DNA of 64,000 nt from an uncultured Sphingomonadaceae bacterium (GTDB lineage Bacteria; Pseudomonadota; Alphaproteobacteria; Sphingomonadales; Sphingomonadaceae): the NCBI GenBank assembly GCA_938050045.1, contig CALLJS010000014.1, positions 1 to 64,000 on the forward strand, in the 5' to 3' direction. Of the stretch, positions 52,909 to 62,614 are shown in pieces. A program made the translations under genes and the position numbers. Position 1 is the first letter of the stretch. Every line of letters begins with the position of its first letter. The notes under the pieces were generated by a model that was not told the DNA's origin, searched no databases, and was given only the letters and a program-made list of their open reading frames with translations.

Positions 52909-53894
52909 CACGCCTCATTATCGCGCTATGGTTATTAATTATGGCAATACCGGCGCATGCTGATGAATTGCGGCCCGCCTATATCGAGCTCAATCAGAAA
53001 TCACAAAGCGGATGGGATATAGTCTGGAAAGCTTCGGCGCAATCGCCGCTAGCCGAAGGTCAAATCCACTTGCCCGAAAATTGCAAAATTAAAGGCGAGC
53101 CGCAAAAAAGATTTGACCAAAATAATATCATCACCCGTTTTTTTATGACGTGCGATGGTGATATTTTTAATCGGAGCATCGGCCTGAACGGCCTGCAATA
53201 TAGCAAGAGCGATGCCTTGGTGCGCATCTCTCATTTACACAGCAAAATTCAGATCATCCGTCTTACTCCCAATGCTTATAATGCCATTATTGAGCCAGAG
53301 CAACAAAGCATCATCACCAATGTTGCAAGCACATATATAATATTGGGCTTTGGGCATATTTTAGAAGGCTATGACCATTTATTATTCGTTTTAGCATTGG
53401 TTTTATTAATCCCATCGCTGCGCCTTATTGCCTGGACAGTGACCGCTTTTACGCTAGCGCATAGCATCACCCTTATTAGTACAACTTTGGGTTATTTATC
53501 TTTGCCATCGCAACCCGTTGAAACGGTTATTGCGCTCTCAATCCTATTTTTAGCGTTAGAGATTATAGCGGCAATCAAGGGAACGAGCGATCAACAGCGA
53601 CTATCGGAACGCTATCCTTGGCTCGTAGCTTTCTTATTTGGGCTATTGCACGGTTTTGGATTCGCAGGAGCACTCGCTGAAATCGGCCTGCCGCCAGACG
53701 ACATGCCGCTGGCATTATTATCCTTTAATTTGGGTGTAGAATTGGGACAATTGCTGATCGTTATAATCGCTTTGGCACTGCTGCGCTTCGTTGGTCATAT
53801 CAAACCCAAATTTACCATGCCAGTACGATTAATATTATCCTATACGATCGGTATCATCGCTACTTATTGGTTTATTGAGCGATTATTGGGATAA
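52905..53894 (+). CDS. HupE/UreJ-family membrane protein
   Basis: GFGHILEGYDHLLFVLALVLL...TAFTLAHSITLI...LLHGFGFAGALAEIGLP. Confidence 0.88.
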   Translation: MTRLIIALWLLIMAIPAHADELRPAYIELNQKSQSGWDIVWKASAQSPLAEGQIHLPENCKIKGEPQKRFDQNNIITRFFMTCDGDIFNRSIGLNGLQYSKSDALVRISHLHSKIQIIRLTPNAYNAIIEPEQQSIITNVASTYIILGFGHILEGYDHLLFVLALVLLIPSLRLIAWTVTAFTLAHSITLISTTLGYLSLPSQPVETVIALSILFLALEIIAAIKGTSDQQRLSERYPWLVAFLFGLLHGFGFAGALAEIGLPPDDMPLALLSFNLGVELGQLLIVIIALALLRFVGHIKPKFTMPVRLILSYTIGIIATYWFIERLLG

Positions 53895-54377
53895 TTATGC
53901 GCTGCTTTTGCGCATAATATCAGGATCAGCCGCTACCATAATGCGCCGCATAGCCTTAGCCGCCAGATTTTGCACTTCTAGCTTGCGCCGTGCAGGAGCC
54001 AAAGCGACTCGCTTAGCTGGCCTTATCATTTCAGCATCATAGCTATCGGCTACTATTAATCCGCATCGTTCTGGCATAAATAATATTTGTTCAAAAGGGC
54101 TAAGATCAAACCCAATAGGAACCGCCCAATAATATTGGTCGCAATGGTCCAAATATTCTTGCCATTTTCGATCACTCAGCAAATCAGAGCGCGCGCATTT
54201 AATCTCAACAATCACAACATCGCCCTTAGCTGTGACGCCCATTAAATCGGCTCTGCGATGCCCCTTTAAGGTTACTTCGCTTTGGATCATAATATCATGG
54301 CGATACAACATGCGGCTAACACCGCGCGCTACTGCTGCGCTTCCAATAACAGGATCAATATAGGAATTTGAGGTCAT
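53895..54377 (-). CDS. MmcB-family DNA repair protein
   Basis: RRADLMGVTAKGDVVIVEIKCARSDLLSDRKWQEYLDHCDQYYWAVP (nuclease-like EIK motif). Confidence 0.87.
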   Translation of the reverse strand: MTSNSYIDPVIGSAAVARGVSRMLYRHDIMIQSEVTLKGHRRADLMGVTAKGDVVIVEIKCARSDLLSDRKWQEYLDHCDQYYWAVPIGFDLSPFEQILFMPERCGLIVADSYDAEMIRPAKRVALAPARRKLEVQNLAAKAMRRIMVAADPDIMRKSSA

Positions 54378-54517
54378 AGCTGCCTTACCATCATCATTAG
54401 AATCAATATTTTTGATTCCATTTATTAGAACATAGTAAGAACAAAGAAAAGTATTTTATTGAGCGCAAAAAACCCCAAACCCGATAAAGGTTCAGGGTTA
54501 TTCAAGATAATATATTT

Positions 54518-55246
54518 TTAGCGATAAAAAATATGTTTGTCGACGCGGCCCACGCGCTTTAATTTCCAGCCTGGTGAAACATAGGTCGCATGAAAGAATA
54601 AAGCACCTTCAACCCTGCTTTCCCAGAGATCTTCCGTTGCTATTTTCGATATAGCAACAGCATTGCGCCATGTCTTGCGGCTCTTATATATTTTGGGCAT
54701 TTTTCCATTGCGTACGAATGAAAATTGTCTGCGTTGATAGACGACGCTACAGATAGTGTTGGGAAAGCGTCTCGAAGCAACGCGCTCTAAAACAACTTTA
54801 GCCACCGCTAATTGACCATCAAGCGATTCGCCTTTCGATTCAAAATAAATTGTCCCAGCAAGGCAGTGCATTTCTTTGGATAATGAACCGCTGGTATTTT
54901 GTTGGCTTACTAGCTCGCGCAAAGAGGATGCAACTCTATTTTTCTCGGCTTCTAAAGCTGCAGCTTTTTGATATTCTTCAAATTCCGCTGTGCCAACTTC
55001 TGGATTCACTTGGTCAGGGATTTCTTGCACAAAATCACCAGTCCCATCAACAAATTCTATAGTTTTATTTGCTGTTTCTGCGGATGTTTCATCTGGAGAT
55101 TCGCTAATCAAATTTGCATCAATAATGATGTCAGATGCATTAATAATATCGGGATCAGAATTTAGTGCAAACCCAGATTCACCATAAATTGTACCCACAG
55201 CAAGAATGGTAGCGGCTACGATCAGCGCTTTAGAAGATATTGTCAT
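54518..55246 (-). CDS. SleB-like cell wall hydrolase
   Basis: EMHCLAGTIYFESKGESLDGQLAVAKVVLERVASRRFPNTICSVVYQRRQFSF. Confidence 0.9.
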   Translation of the reverse strand: MTISSKALIVAATILAVGTIYGESGFALNSDPDIINASDIIIDANLISESPDETSAETANKTIEFVDGTGDFVQEIPDQVNPEVGTAEFEEYQKAAALEAEKNRVASSLRELVSQQNTSGSLSKEMHCLAGTIYFESKGESLDGQLAVAKVVLERVASRRFPNTICSVVYQRRQFSFVRNGKMPKIYKSRKTWRNAVAISKIATEDLWESRVEGALFFHATYVSPGWKLKRVGRVDKHIFYR

Positions 55247-55428
55247 GTATCAAACTATTTATGCGGCTATAATAAAGGCTAAGAATTAATCTATGAACGG
55301 ATATTATGTCCTAGATATAATCCTTGCTTATTAAATCCGACTTGCGTGTTTACCAAGACGATAATCTGTCTCTTATAGGGCAACCTTCGCTATCAATTTC
55401 CGCACATCTATGCGCTAGTGTAAAATTG

Positions 55429-55773
55429 TCAATCATTAAGAGCCAAAATTCGGATGAGGCGTTGTTCATCAGAGACGTTCAACTCAATTAACCATAAATC
55501 AGGGTCTCTTTGAACCAATTTAGCCATATAATTAGAAAAAAACTCTTTATTATCAATATCTTCTAATACTCTTTCCTCCCACTGCGATGGGCCATTAAAC
55601 ATAGGGGTTTTGGCATAGAATCGTTGGAATTCTCCCCTTATGAAGGCGTTAATAAATATCTCGCCCGATGTTACATCTCCTTTGCGAATCACCATCGCGC
55701 TATCGCCAAATTCATTGGCCGCCCGAATTAACGCGCTCACTTGAAATTCACTGGTAAGACGAGGCTCTATCAT
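55429..55773 (-). CDS. DUF1491-like protein
   Basis: EPRLTSEFQVSALIRAANEFGDSAMVIRKGDVTSGEIFI. Confidence 0.75.
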   Translation of the reverse strand: MIEPRLTSEFQVSALIRAANEFGDSAMVIRKGDVTSGEIFINAFIRGEFQRFYAKTPMFNGPSQWEERVLEDIDNKEFFSNYMAKLVQRDPDLWLIELNVSDEQRLIRILALND

Positions 55774-55897
55774 AATATGCCCAATAATTTAATGATATGA
55801 TGCGGTCGCCGCTCGATCATGCGCTCATAGCTTTATAAGGATCGTGAGGCTTAATGAACATGGAGCTTAATAGGATATTAATAGTGGTTACGGGGCT

Positions 55898-56365
55898 TTA
55901 GGCGGCGTTAAGCTCGCTATTCATCGATAATAATGCAAAAATCGAATCGGCATTGTCGGTACCGCGCAGTTGCGCACAGCTTTTTTCATCGCGCAATAAA
56001 CGCGACACTTCTGCCAGAGCATGGAGATGCGCAGCACCATTATTAACTGGCGAAATAAGGGCGAAGATAAGATCAACCGATTCATCATCGATGGCATTAT
56101 AATCTATGGCTTTGTTCAAAGATAAAAAAACACCCATAGGCCGCTCGATTCCTGATATTTTGCAATGCGGAATAGCAATGCCCCTACCAAAACCTGTGGA
56201 CCCCAGATTTTCGCGCTCTTGCATAGCGTCCAACACTTCGGCCGAGGCCAAACCATATATTTCAGAAGATAGGGATGCTATTTTTTCTAAAATATCATAT
56301 TTTTTTACGATATTTTGTTTGCAAGCAATAGCTTGACTGTCGATGTGGCAATTAACTTTCAACAT
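55898..56365 (-). CDS. ptsN: PTS IIA-Ntr (nitrogen regulatory IIA)
   Basis: GFGRGIAIPHCKISGIERPMGVFLSL (phospho-His region); adjacent to hpf. Confidence 0.9.
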   Translation of the reverse strand: MLKVNCHIDSQAIACKQNIVKKYDILEKIASLSSEIYGLASAEVLDAMQERENLGSTGFGRGIAIPHCKISGIERPMGVFLSLNKAIDYNAIDDESVDLIFALISPVNNGAAHLHALAEVSRLLRDEKSCAQLRGTDNADSIFALLSMNSELNAA

Positions 56366-56456
56366 ATATAACCTTCTAACCCCCAATAACACGTGAGGTG
56401 AACCAATATTCAGAATATAATATATTATCTGATAGATTATTCGTAATGGCCGAGTT

Positions 56457-57026
56457 CTAAGATGTGGGTTCCACCCATCCGATCGTGCCATCTTCGCGCC
56501 TGTAAACCATATTATGGCGTCCAGTTCCAGTGTTTTTGAAAAAAAGTGCATTTGTATTGCGCAAATCCATCATCATCACCGCATCTGAAACACTCGATTC
56601 TGGAATATCAATCTTTGTTTCGGCGATAATTACAGGCGCATCACCAGAATCTGGCGCATTATCTTCATCGGGTGCGCTAAAAATCGTATAGGCGGCTTCT
56701 TCTTCTTTTAGTGCATGCGCAGCTTGTGCATGATGATCGTGCAAACGGCGCATATAGCGGCGTAATTGTTTTTCTATCTTATCCGCAGCACCATCAAAAG
56801 ATTGATGCGCATCATTGGCATCAGCGCGCCCTTTTAGCACGACGCCTTGCATCACATGCGCGACAATATCACAGGAAAATTTATCATGCGGGGCCTTACC
56901 AAATGTAACATGCGCAGAAATTGCTCTAGAAAAATATTTATCTGCAATAGCGGCTAGCCTATCTTGAACATGGGTTTGCAATGCTTCGCCCGTTTCCATT
57001 TGATGTCCTGATACCCGTACGTCCAT
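56457..57026 (-). CDS. hpf: Ribosome hibernation promoting factor (long form)
   Basis: MDVRVSGHQMETGEALQTHVQDRL; C-terminal NTNALFFKNTGTGRHNMVYRREDGTIGWVEP. Confidence 0.92.
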   Translation of the reverse strand: MDVRVSGHQMETGEALQTHVQDRLAAIADKYFSRAISAHVTFGKAPHDKFSCDIVAHVMQGVVLKGRADANDAHQSFDGAADKIEKQLRRYMRRLHDHHAQAAHALKEEEAAYTIFSAPDEDNAPDSGDAPVIIAETKIDIPESSVSDAVMMMDLRNTNALFFKNTGTGRHNMVYRREDGTIGWVEPTS

Positions 57027-57103
57027 ATATATTCTCCTTTTGGTTGATATGGTGATAAACCTTGCTGAGGGTTAACGCATTAATTTGCGGCGATGATATA
57101 AGC

Positions 57104-57796
57104 CTAAGATTGCCAAACTGGATTCGCTATTGTCGCCATGAATTTTTCATGCTGCTCGCGTTCATCTGATGAAATTTCAAAATGCCGTATATCTCTTAAC
57201 GGTTTTGATTCATTTTTTTGAACATCGGCTTCTTTCTCTTCCTTTGCTTGAGCTTTGATTTCAGGAGTCAACCCCAGACCAATTTGGCGACCGCCGGTTA
57301 ATTCTATGTAAAGCTGCGCCAATAATTCTGCATCGAGCAATGCACCATGTTTGACTCTATGGCTTCTATCTATACCATAGCGCGAACAAAGCGCGTCCAA
57401 AGATAATTTAGCACCAGGATGAAGCTTTTTAGCCATAGCCAAAGTATCCACCATCCGATCCATAGAAATAGGGGGTAATTCACAGCGCATAAGCTCTGCG
57501 TTGAGAAAACCAAAATCGAACGATGCATTATGGGCTATCAAATTACTATCTTGAATAAATTCCAGCAATTCCGCTGCTTTTTCAGAGAATAATGGTTTTT
57601 CCGATAAAAATTTTTCTGAGAGGCCATGCACCTGTTCAGCTTGGACGGGCATATTGCGCTGTGGGTTATAATAGCAATGATAGCTATTGCCCGTCGCTAC
57701 ACGATCAATCATTTCAATACAGCCCATTTCCACCATTCTATCGCCAGAATGCGGGTCAAATCCCGTGGTTTCTGTATCAAATATAATCTCTCTCAT
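57104..57796 (-). CDS. dnaQ: DNA polymerase III epsilon subunit
   Basis: REIIFDTETTGFDPHSGDRMVEMGCIE; LIAHNASFDFGFLNAEL; DALCSRYGIDRSHRVKHGALLDAELLAQLY. Confidence 0.95.
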   Translation of the reverse strand: MREIIFDTETTGFDPHSGDRMVEMGCIEMIDRVATGNSYHCYYNPQRNMPVQAEQVHGLSEKFLSEKPLFSEKAAELLEFIQDSNLIAHNASFDFGFLNAELMRCELPPISMDRMVDTLAMAKKLHPGAKLSLDALCSRYGIDRSHRVKHGALLDAELLAQLYIELTGGRQIGLGLTPEIKAQAKEEKEADVQKNESKPLRDIRHFEISSDEREQHEKFMATIANPVWQS

Positions 57797-57824
57797 AGTT
57801 TAATATATCGGCTTATATTTAGAA

Positions 57825-58445
57825 TTAAGCAAGGTTTTGGCGTAAATTTTTTATGATATTTTTAATCTGCATCCGCATATCATCCAATGGTTTGGCGCTG
57901 TCGATTATATAATCAGCTTTCTCTCTCTTTATCGCATCGGGTGTTTGGATGGATAAGATATGATCGAATTTTTCCGCGCTCATATTGGGACGTGAAAGCG
58001 CACGTTCGCGCTGAATCTCTGATGGTGCCGATACCACCACCACCTTATCAACATTTTTTTCGCCGCCCTTTTCAAACAAAAGCGGTATATCAAATATCAA
58101 TATATCATCCGCTTTATGTTCCGCCATAAAATCACTGCGCAGCTTAGCCACCATCGGATGCAATATCGATTCCAACCGTTTCAAATTATCTGGATTACCC
58201 AAGACATATTGCGATAATTTTTGCCGATCTACTCCGCTCTCATCGCAAGTCCCAGCAAAAGCAGACTCTATGGCATCGGCCGCCGCACCGTTGGGATAAT
58301 CGCCTTTTGGGCCTTGCAAGATATGGACGGCAGCATCCGCATCAAATATCGCTATCCCCGCATCTTGGAACATAGCAGCAGCCGTTGATTTTCCCATCGC
58401 AATAGAACCTGTGAGAGCAACAATGAGCGGTCTTTTTTCATTCAT
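57825..58445 (-). CDS. coaE: Dephospho-CoA kinase
   Basis: VALTGSIAMGKSTAAAMFQDAGIAIFDADAAVH. Confidence 0.95.
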   Translation of the reverse strand: MNEKRPLIVALTGSIAMGKSTAAAMFQDAGIAIFDADAAVHILQGPKGDYPNGAAADAIESAFAGTCDESGVDRQKLSQYVLGNPDNLKRLESILHPMVAKLRSDFMAEHKADDILIFDIPLLFEKGGEKNVDKVVVVSAPSEIQRERALSRPNMSAEKFDHILSIQTPDAIKREKADYIIDSAKPLDDMRMQIKNIIKNLRQNLA

Positions 58446-59251
58446 AAGACGCTCACCAATGCAGCGCGCAGCTCATCCTCGCAATCCGGCGGAGGCGGGG
58501 CCCCAAAAAATAGCTCAAAAGCAATGGCTGCCTGCCCGATTAGCATATCCAAACCATCAATCGCCAATAATTGGCGGGCTCTTGCTTGTTTCAATAGCTC
58601 GGTTTTTAATGGCGTATAGACAATATCATAGACAATCGCACCGTCGGGTAACGGCGTTAAATCAATCTCTAATGGCTCTTGACCAACCATCCCTAAAGGA
58701 CTGCTGTTCACTAATAAATCAGCGTCAGGTAGGGCTGCATCCATCGGCAATATCTCACCTTTAAGGCCAAATTGCGCAAGCAGACCCATGGCTTTTAATG
58801 CATTGCGCGCCAAAATAGTGACCTTACCAATAGCCGCTTTTGAGAGCGCAAAAAGAATTGCCCGCGCCGCGCCGCCCGCGCCAATGATAATTGCATGTTT
58901 ACCGTTCCAATCATCTGCTGCAATCGGAGCATAAAAACCACCCGCATCGGTGTTCGTACCTGTTAATTGAGTGTCTTGGCGAAATACAGTATTCATTGCG
59001 CCGATAGTAGATTTCAAACCCCCAGGATCGGCGACCAAATCCATCATCGCAATTTTGTGCGGTAAGGTGATATTACAGCCGAGCCAATCTGCATCTTTGG
59101 CACGTATTTTAATATAGTCTGCTAATTGTGCGGGCTTTACATGATGGCTGTTATAGTGCGCATCAATGCGCAGTTTTTTGAGCCAAAAATTATGAATGAT
59201 CGGGGATTTGCTGTGCGCAATAGGATCGCCTATCACTTCGGCATATTTCAT
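58442..59251 (-). CDS. aroE: Shikimate dehydrogenase
   Basis: AEVIGDPIAHSKSPIIHNFWL; IIGAGGAARAILFAL. Confidence 0.94.
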   Translation of the reverse strand: MKYAEVIGDPIAHSKSPIIHNFWLKKLRIDAHYNSHHVKPAQLADYIKIRAKDADWLGCNITLPHKIAMMDLVADPGGLKSTIGAMNTVFRQDTQLTGTNTDAGGFYAPIAADDWNGKHAIIIGAGGAARAILFALSKAAIGKVTILARNALKAMGLLAQFGLKGEILPMDAALPDADLLVNSSPLGMVGQEPLEIDLTPLPDGAIVYDIVYTPLKTELLKQARARQLLAIDGLDMLIGQAAIAFELFFGAPPPPDCEDELRAALVSVL

Positions 59252-59841
59252 GATTTTAATAACCCTCTTATCCGGCAATAATCCAATATTGCCAATAATG
59301 GCAGACCCATCACCGTAAATAAGCTGCCATCTATTTTACGAAAAAGCTGTGCGCCTTCATCCTCAATAGCATAACAACCCACATTATAACGCACCATATC
59401 CCAATGCTGAGCAATATAATCGCTTATAAATGCGTCGCTCAAAACCCGCATATCCATTTTTGCACTATCTATATGGCGCCACACAGCCTTTCCGCCTTCG
59501 CAAATTACCGCAGCACTAATAAGCCGATGTACCTTCCCCGACATTCGGCCTAATTGGGCAATAGCTTCTTCTGGACTTTGCGCCTTATCGAGCATTGTTC
59601 CATCATCAAGTGCCAATATTTGATCGCCGCCCAATACCAATATATCAGGGTTTTTCATCGATATTTTAAGGGCTTTTTGTTCGGCCAATGTATCGGCTAT
59701 CATCCGCGCATTAGCACCTTCTTGACGCATCGCACATTTAACGCTGTCTTCGTCAAACAAAGAAGGGTGAGCCATAACATCAACCCCAGCGCGTTTAAGC
59801 ATGGATAATCGGCTCTTGCTCTGAGAGGCAATTATCAACAT
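59248..59841 (-). CDS. maf: Maf-family nucleotide pyrophosphatase
   Basis: LIIASQSKSRLSMLKRAGV; VLGGDQIL; located between aroE and ppsR. Confidence 0.92.
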   Translation of the reverse strand: MLIIASQSKSRLSMLKRAGVDVMAHPSLFDEDSVKCAMRQEGANARMIADTLAEQKALKISMKNPDILVLGGDQILALDDGTMLDKAQSPEEAIAQLGRMSGKVHRLISAAVICEGGKAVWRHIDSAKMDMRVLSDAFISDYIAQHWDMVRYNVGCYAIEDEGAQLFRKIDGSLFTVMGLPLLAILDYCRIRGLLKS

Positions 59842-60666
59842 TTAAGTTTTGCTCTCCTGCCATTCTTGGTAAAATTTACCAATAGCAGCCGCGCTTTCCT
59901 CTATCGAACGGCGCGTTACATCTATGACAGGCCATCCATTATCGGCAAAAATCCGACGTGCATAAGCTATTTCTTCTTTCACCTTATCAACATCTACATA
60001 ATCTGTTTCGGGCGTTTGATTCAATGATAATAAGCGATTACGCCTTACTTGTACAAGCCTATCGACGCTCGTCACCAAACCAACCACCATCGGATTTTTT
60101 AGAGCATAGAGCGATTCAGGGGGTGGAGATTCGGGCACCAGAGGAATATTGGCGGTTTTATAGCCGCGATTGGCAAGATAGATGCTTGTCGGTGTTTTTG
60201 AAGTGCGCGATACACCCGCTAATACAATATCGGCCGCCTCCCAATTCTCCCAACCAATACCATCATCATGCGCAATGGTAAATTGAATGGCATCAACTCG
60301 GGCAAAATAGGCTTCATCCATTAAATGTTGACGGCCAGGGCGTGATTTTGCTTCTTGCCCAAGCATGTTAGATAATGCATCGCTCACAGCGTCTAGGGCC
60401 GCTATCGATGGAAGGCCAAGCGATCGGCATTTAAGTTCGAGTTTTTGTCTGATGTCACCATTAACCAGTGTGAATAAAACCAAACCAGGGTTATTGCTCA
60501 CATCCTCTAAGATACGCTCTAAATGCGTTTCAGAACGAACCATCGGCCAAAAATGTTTGACAATATTTTCAGCACCATCAAATTGTACCAAAGCGGCTTT
60601 GGCCAAATTTTCTAATGTTTCACCAGTAGAGTCAGATAAGAGATGAAGATGATATTTTTGGGTCAT
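59842..60666 (-). CDS. ppsR: Pyruvate,phosphate dikinase/PEP synthase regulatory protein (DUF299)
   Basis: YHLHLLSDSTGETLENLAKAALVQF; ADIVLAGVSRTSKTPTSIYLANRGYKTANIPLVPE. Confidence 0.94.
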   Translation of the reverse strand: MTQKYHLHLLSDSTGETLENLAKAALVQFDGAENIVKHFWPMVRSETHLERILEDVSNNPGLVLFTLVNGDIRQKLELKCRSLGLPSIAALDAVSDALSNMLGQEAKSRPGRQHLMDEAYFARVDAIQFTIAHDDGIGWENWEAADIVLAGVSRTSKTPTSIYLANRGYKTANIPLVPESPPPESLYALKNPMVVGLVTSVDRLVQVRRNRLLSLNQTPETDYVDVDKVKEEIAYARRIFADNGWPVIDVTRRSIEESAAAIGKFYQEWQESKT

Positions 60667-60965
60667 AGGACTCTTTTGTGCATTGCTTGGGGATAAATCA
60701 AGGAAAGATCGGGGGATAATATAATTGCACCCACTAACCATGACTCAATCCGATAACATCCCACAAAGCTTCAACAAGCGTAAATCATTATCAACATGGT
60801 GAGGATAATTGGGATAAAATAATAGAATCGCGTAAAATATGACAATTTAGCGAGTCAATATGTTGGCATTTTTGGTAAAAGTCGATATTTGGTTTTTTAT
60901 CAACGTCCCATCATCTAACATCATCTTTATACTATAATATATGTTATAATTATGCTTCTCGAAAT
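60667..60965. other. Putative chromosomal replication origin (oriC)
   Basis: Divergent ppsR/hemE intergenic region with DnaA-box-like 9-mers: 60688-60696 TGGGGATAA, 60788-60796 TTATCAACA, 60800-60808 TGAGGATAA (each 8/9 to TTATCCACA or complement); 60711-60719, 60809-60817, 60897-60905 (7/9); AT-rich stretch near hemE. Confidence 0.6.
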
Positions 60966-61997
60966 TTGAACTATCCTATGACCATGAAAAAATTGCTTAA
61001 TGTCTTAAATGGCAATCAAGAAAGCCCCTTACCGATATGGCTTATGCGTCAAGCGGGTCGTTATTTGCCTGAATATAGGGCGTTACGCTCTGAAAAGGGT
61101 GGTTTTTTAGAATTGGTGCATGATAGCGCAGCAGCGGCAGAGGTTACATTACAACCGATTAAACGTTTTGGCTTTGATGGTATAATCCTATTCTCTGATA
61201 TTTTGGTCATTCCCCACGCTATGGGACAAGATCTTTGGTTTGTGGCGGGCGAAGGCCCTCGGCTTGCGCCAAAGCTCTCAGAAGCGAAATTAGAGGATTT
61301 AACGCCAGACCATTCGCGCCTCGATGATATTTATGAAACGGTGCGTTTGGTAAAATCACAAATGCCCGAAAATGCGACCTTCATGGGCTTTGCAGGAAGT
61401 CCATGGACCATTGCAACCTATATGGTCAATGGCCAAGGCAGCAAAGACCAAAATGAAACGCGGCGCTATGCCTATAATGATCCAGAGAATTTTCAAAAAT
61501 TAATAGATTCTATCATCGATATTAGCGTTCAATATTTATGTGGACAGATAGAGGCTGGCGTTGATGCGTTGCAATTATTCGATAGCTGGGCTGGATCATT
61601 ATCACCTGCGCAATTTGATCAATGGGTGATTGCCTCTAATAAAAATATTATAGAGCGCATAAAAGCAAGGCATCCCAATATTCCGATTATTGGTTTCCCA
61701 AAAGGTGCTGGCGGAAAGCTGATTAAATATGCACAGCAAGTTGGTGCCGACGCAATTGGTATTGATGAGGCCGTTGATCCGCATTGGGCGCATGAAAATC
61801 TGCCCAAAGATATGCCCGTTCAAGGTAATTTAGATCCGCTCGCGCTGGTTATGGGTGGCAATGCTATGGAGAGCGCGGTGCAAAATATTAAAGATGCTTT
61901 TCAAACGCGCCCGCATATTTTCAATCTGGGTCATGGTATCGTCCCCGATACGCCTATTGCACATGTTGAAAAGCTGATTACATTGATACGGGATTAA
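60966..61997 (+). CDS. hemE: Uroporphyrinogen decarboxylase
   Basis: PIWLMRQAGRYLPEYRALR; FAGSPWTIATYMV; GHGIVPDTP. Confidence 0.96.
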   Translation: MNYPMTMKKLLNVLNGNQESPLPIWLMRQAGRYLPEYRALRSEKGGFLELVHDSAAAAEVTLQPIKRFGFDGIILFSDILVIPHAMGQDLWFVAGEGPRLAPKLSEAKLEDLTPDHSRLDDIYETVRLVKSQMPENATFMGFAGSPWTIATYMVNGQGSKDQNETRRYAYNDPENFQKLIDSIIDISVQYLCGQIEAGVDALQLFDSWAGSLSPAQFDQWVIASNKNIIERIKARHPNIPIIGFPKGAGGKLIKYAQQVGADAIGIDEAVDPHWAHENLPKDMPVQGNLDPLALVMGGNAMESAVQNIKDAFQTRPHIFNLGHGIVPDTPIAHVEKLITLIRD

Positions 61998-62015
61998 AAC
62001 AGAAATATAAAAATT

Positions 62016-62462
62016 ATGATTGAAATTTTATCTATGCTCTATCTTTGGTTAAAAACTGCTCATATCATCTTTGTTATATTTTGGATGGCAGGATTATTCA
62101 TGCTGCCGCGTTTTTTTATCTATCACCAAGAATGCGAAGTCGGCAGCGAAGAAGATGGCAAATGGATAGAGCGCGAGGCGCGTTTGCGCAAAATCATATT
62201 GACACCATCGCTTATCATTGTTTGGTTATTAGGGCTTGCTTTGGCCGCAACATTGGGGGCGACGGTCGCGGGTGGCTGGTTTGCTCTAAAAATATTGGCG
62301 GTATTGGGTTTGACCGCATATCATGGAATTATGGCGAGATATGCTAAAAAATTAGCGCGCGGTGAGCGGCCCTTTTCGGACAAAAAATTGCGCTTGCTCA
62401 ACGAAGTTCCAGGGGTAGCGGCTGCTATCATTGTAATTTTGGTGGTGGTGAAACCTTTTTAG
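62016..62462 (+). CDS. hemJ: HemJ/CopD-family protoporphyrinogen oxidase
   Basis: YLWLKTAHIIFVIFWMAGLFMLPRFFIYH; follows hemE. Confidence 0.85.
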   Translation: MIEILSMLYLWLKTAHIIFVIFWMAGLFMLPRFFIYHQECEVGSEEDGKWIEREARLRKIILTPSLIIVWLLGLALAATLGATVAGGWFALKILAVLGLTAYHGIMARYAKKLARGERPFSDKKLRLLNEVPGVAAAIIVILVVVKPF

Positions 62463-62614
62463 TGAGATTCCTATTTTTCATAGTTTGACATAAAAATCTC
62501 TACTCTCTATACGGCTATTCATATTCTCGTCCTGAGATGTTTTGCTTTACATAAAGCACTAATAAATTTTCAAAACTTATTATTTTGGCTTTTTACGCTA
62601 CAAATGGATTTAAT

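Noticed and set aside
54469-54510. GC-rich inverted segment between mmcB and the SleB-like gene (aaccccaaacccgataaaggttcagggtt)
   Set aside because: Probably an ordinary terminator for the minus-strand hydrolase; stem pairing too imperfect to call confidently or to link to the REP element
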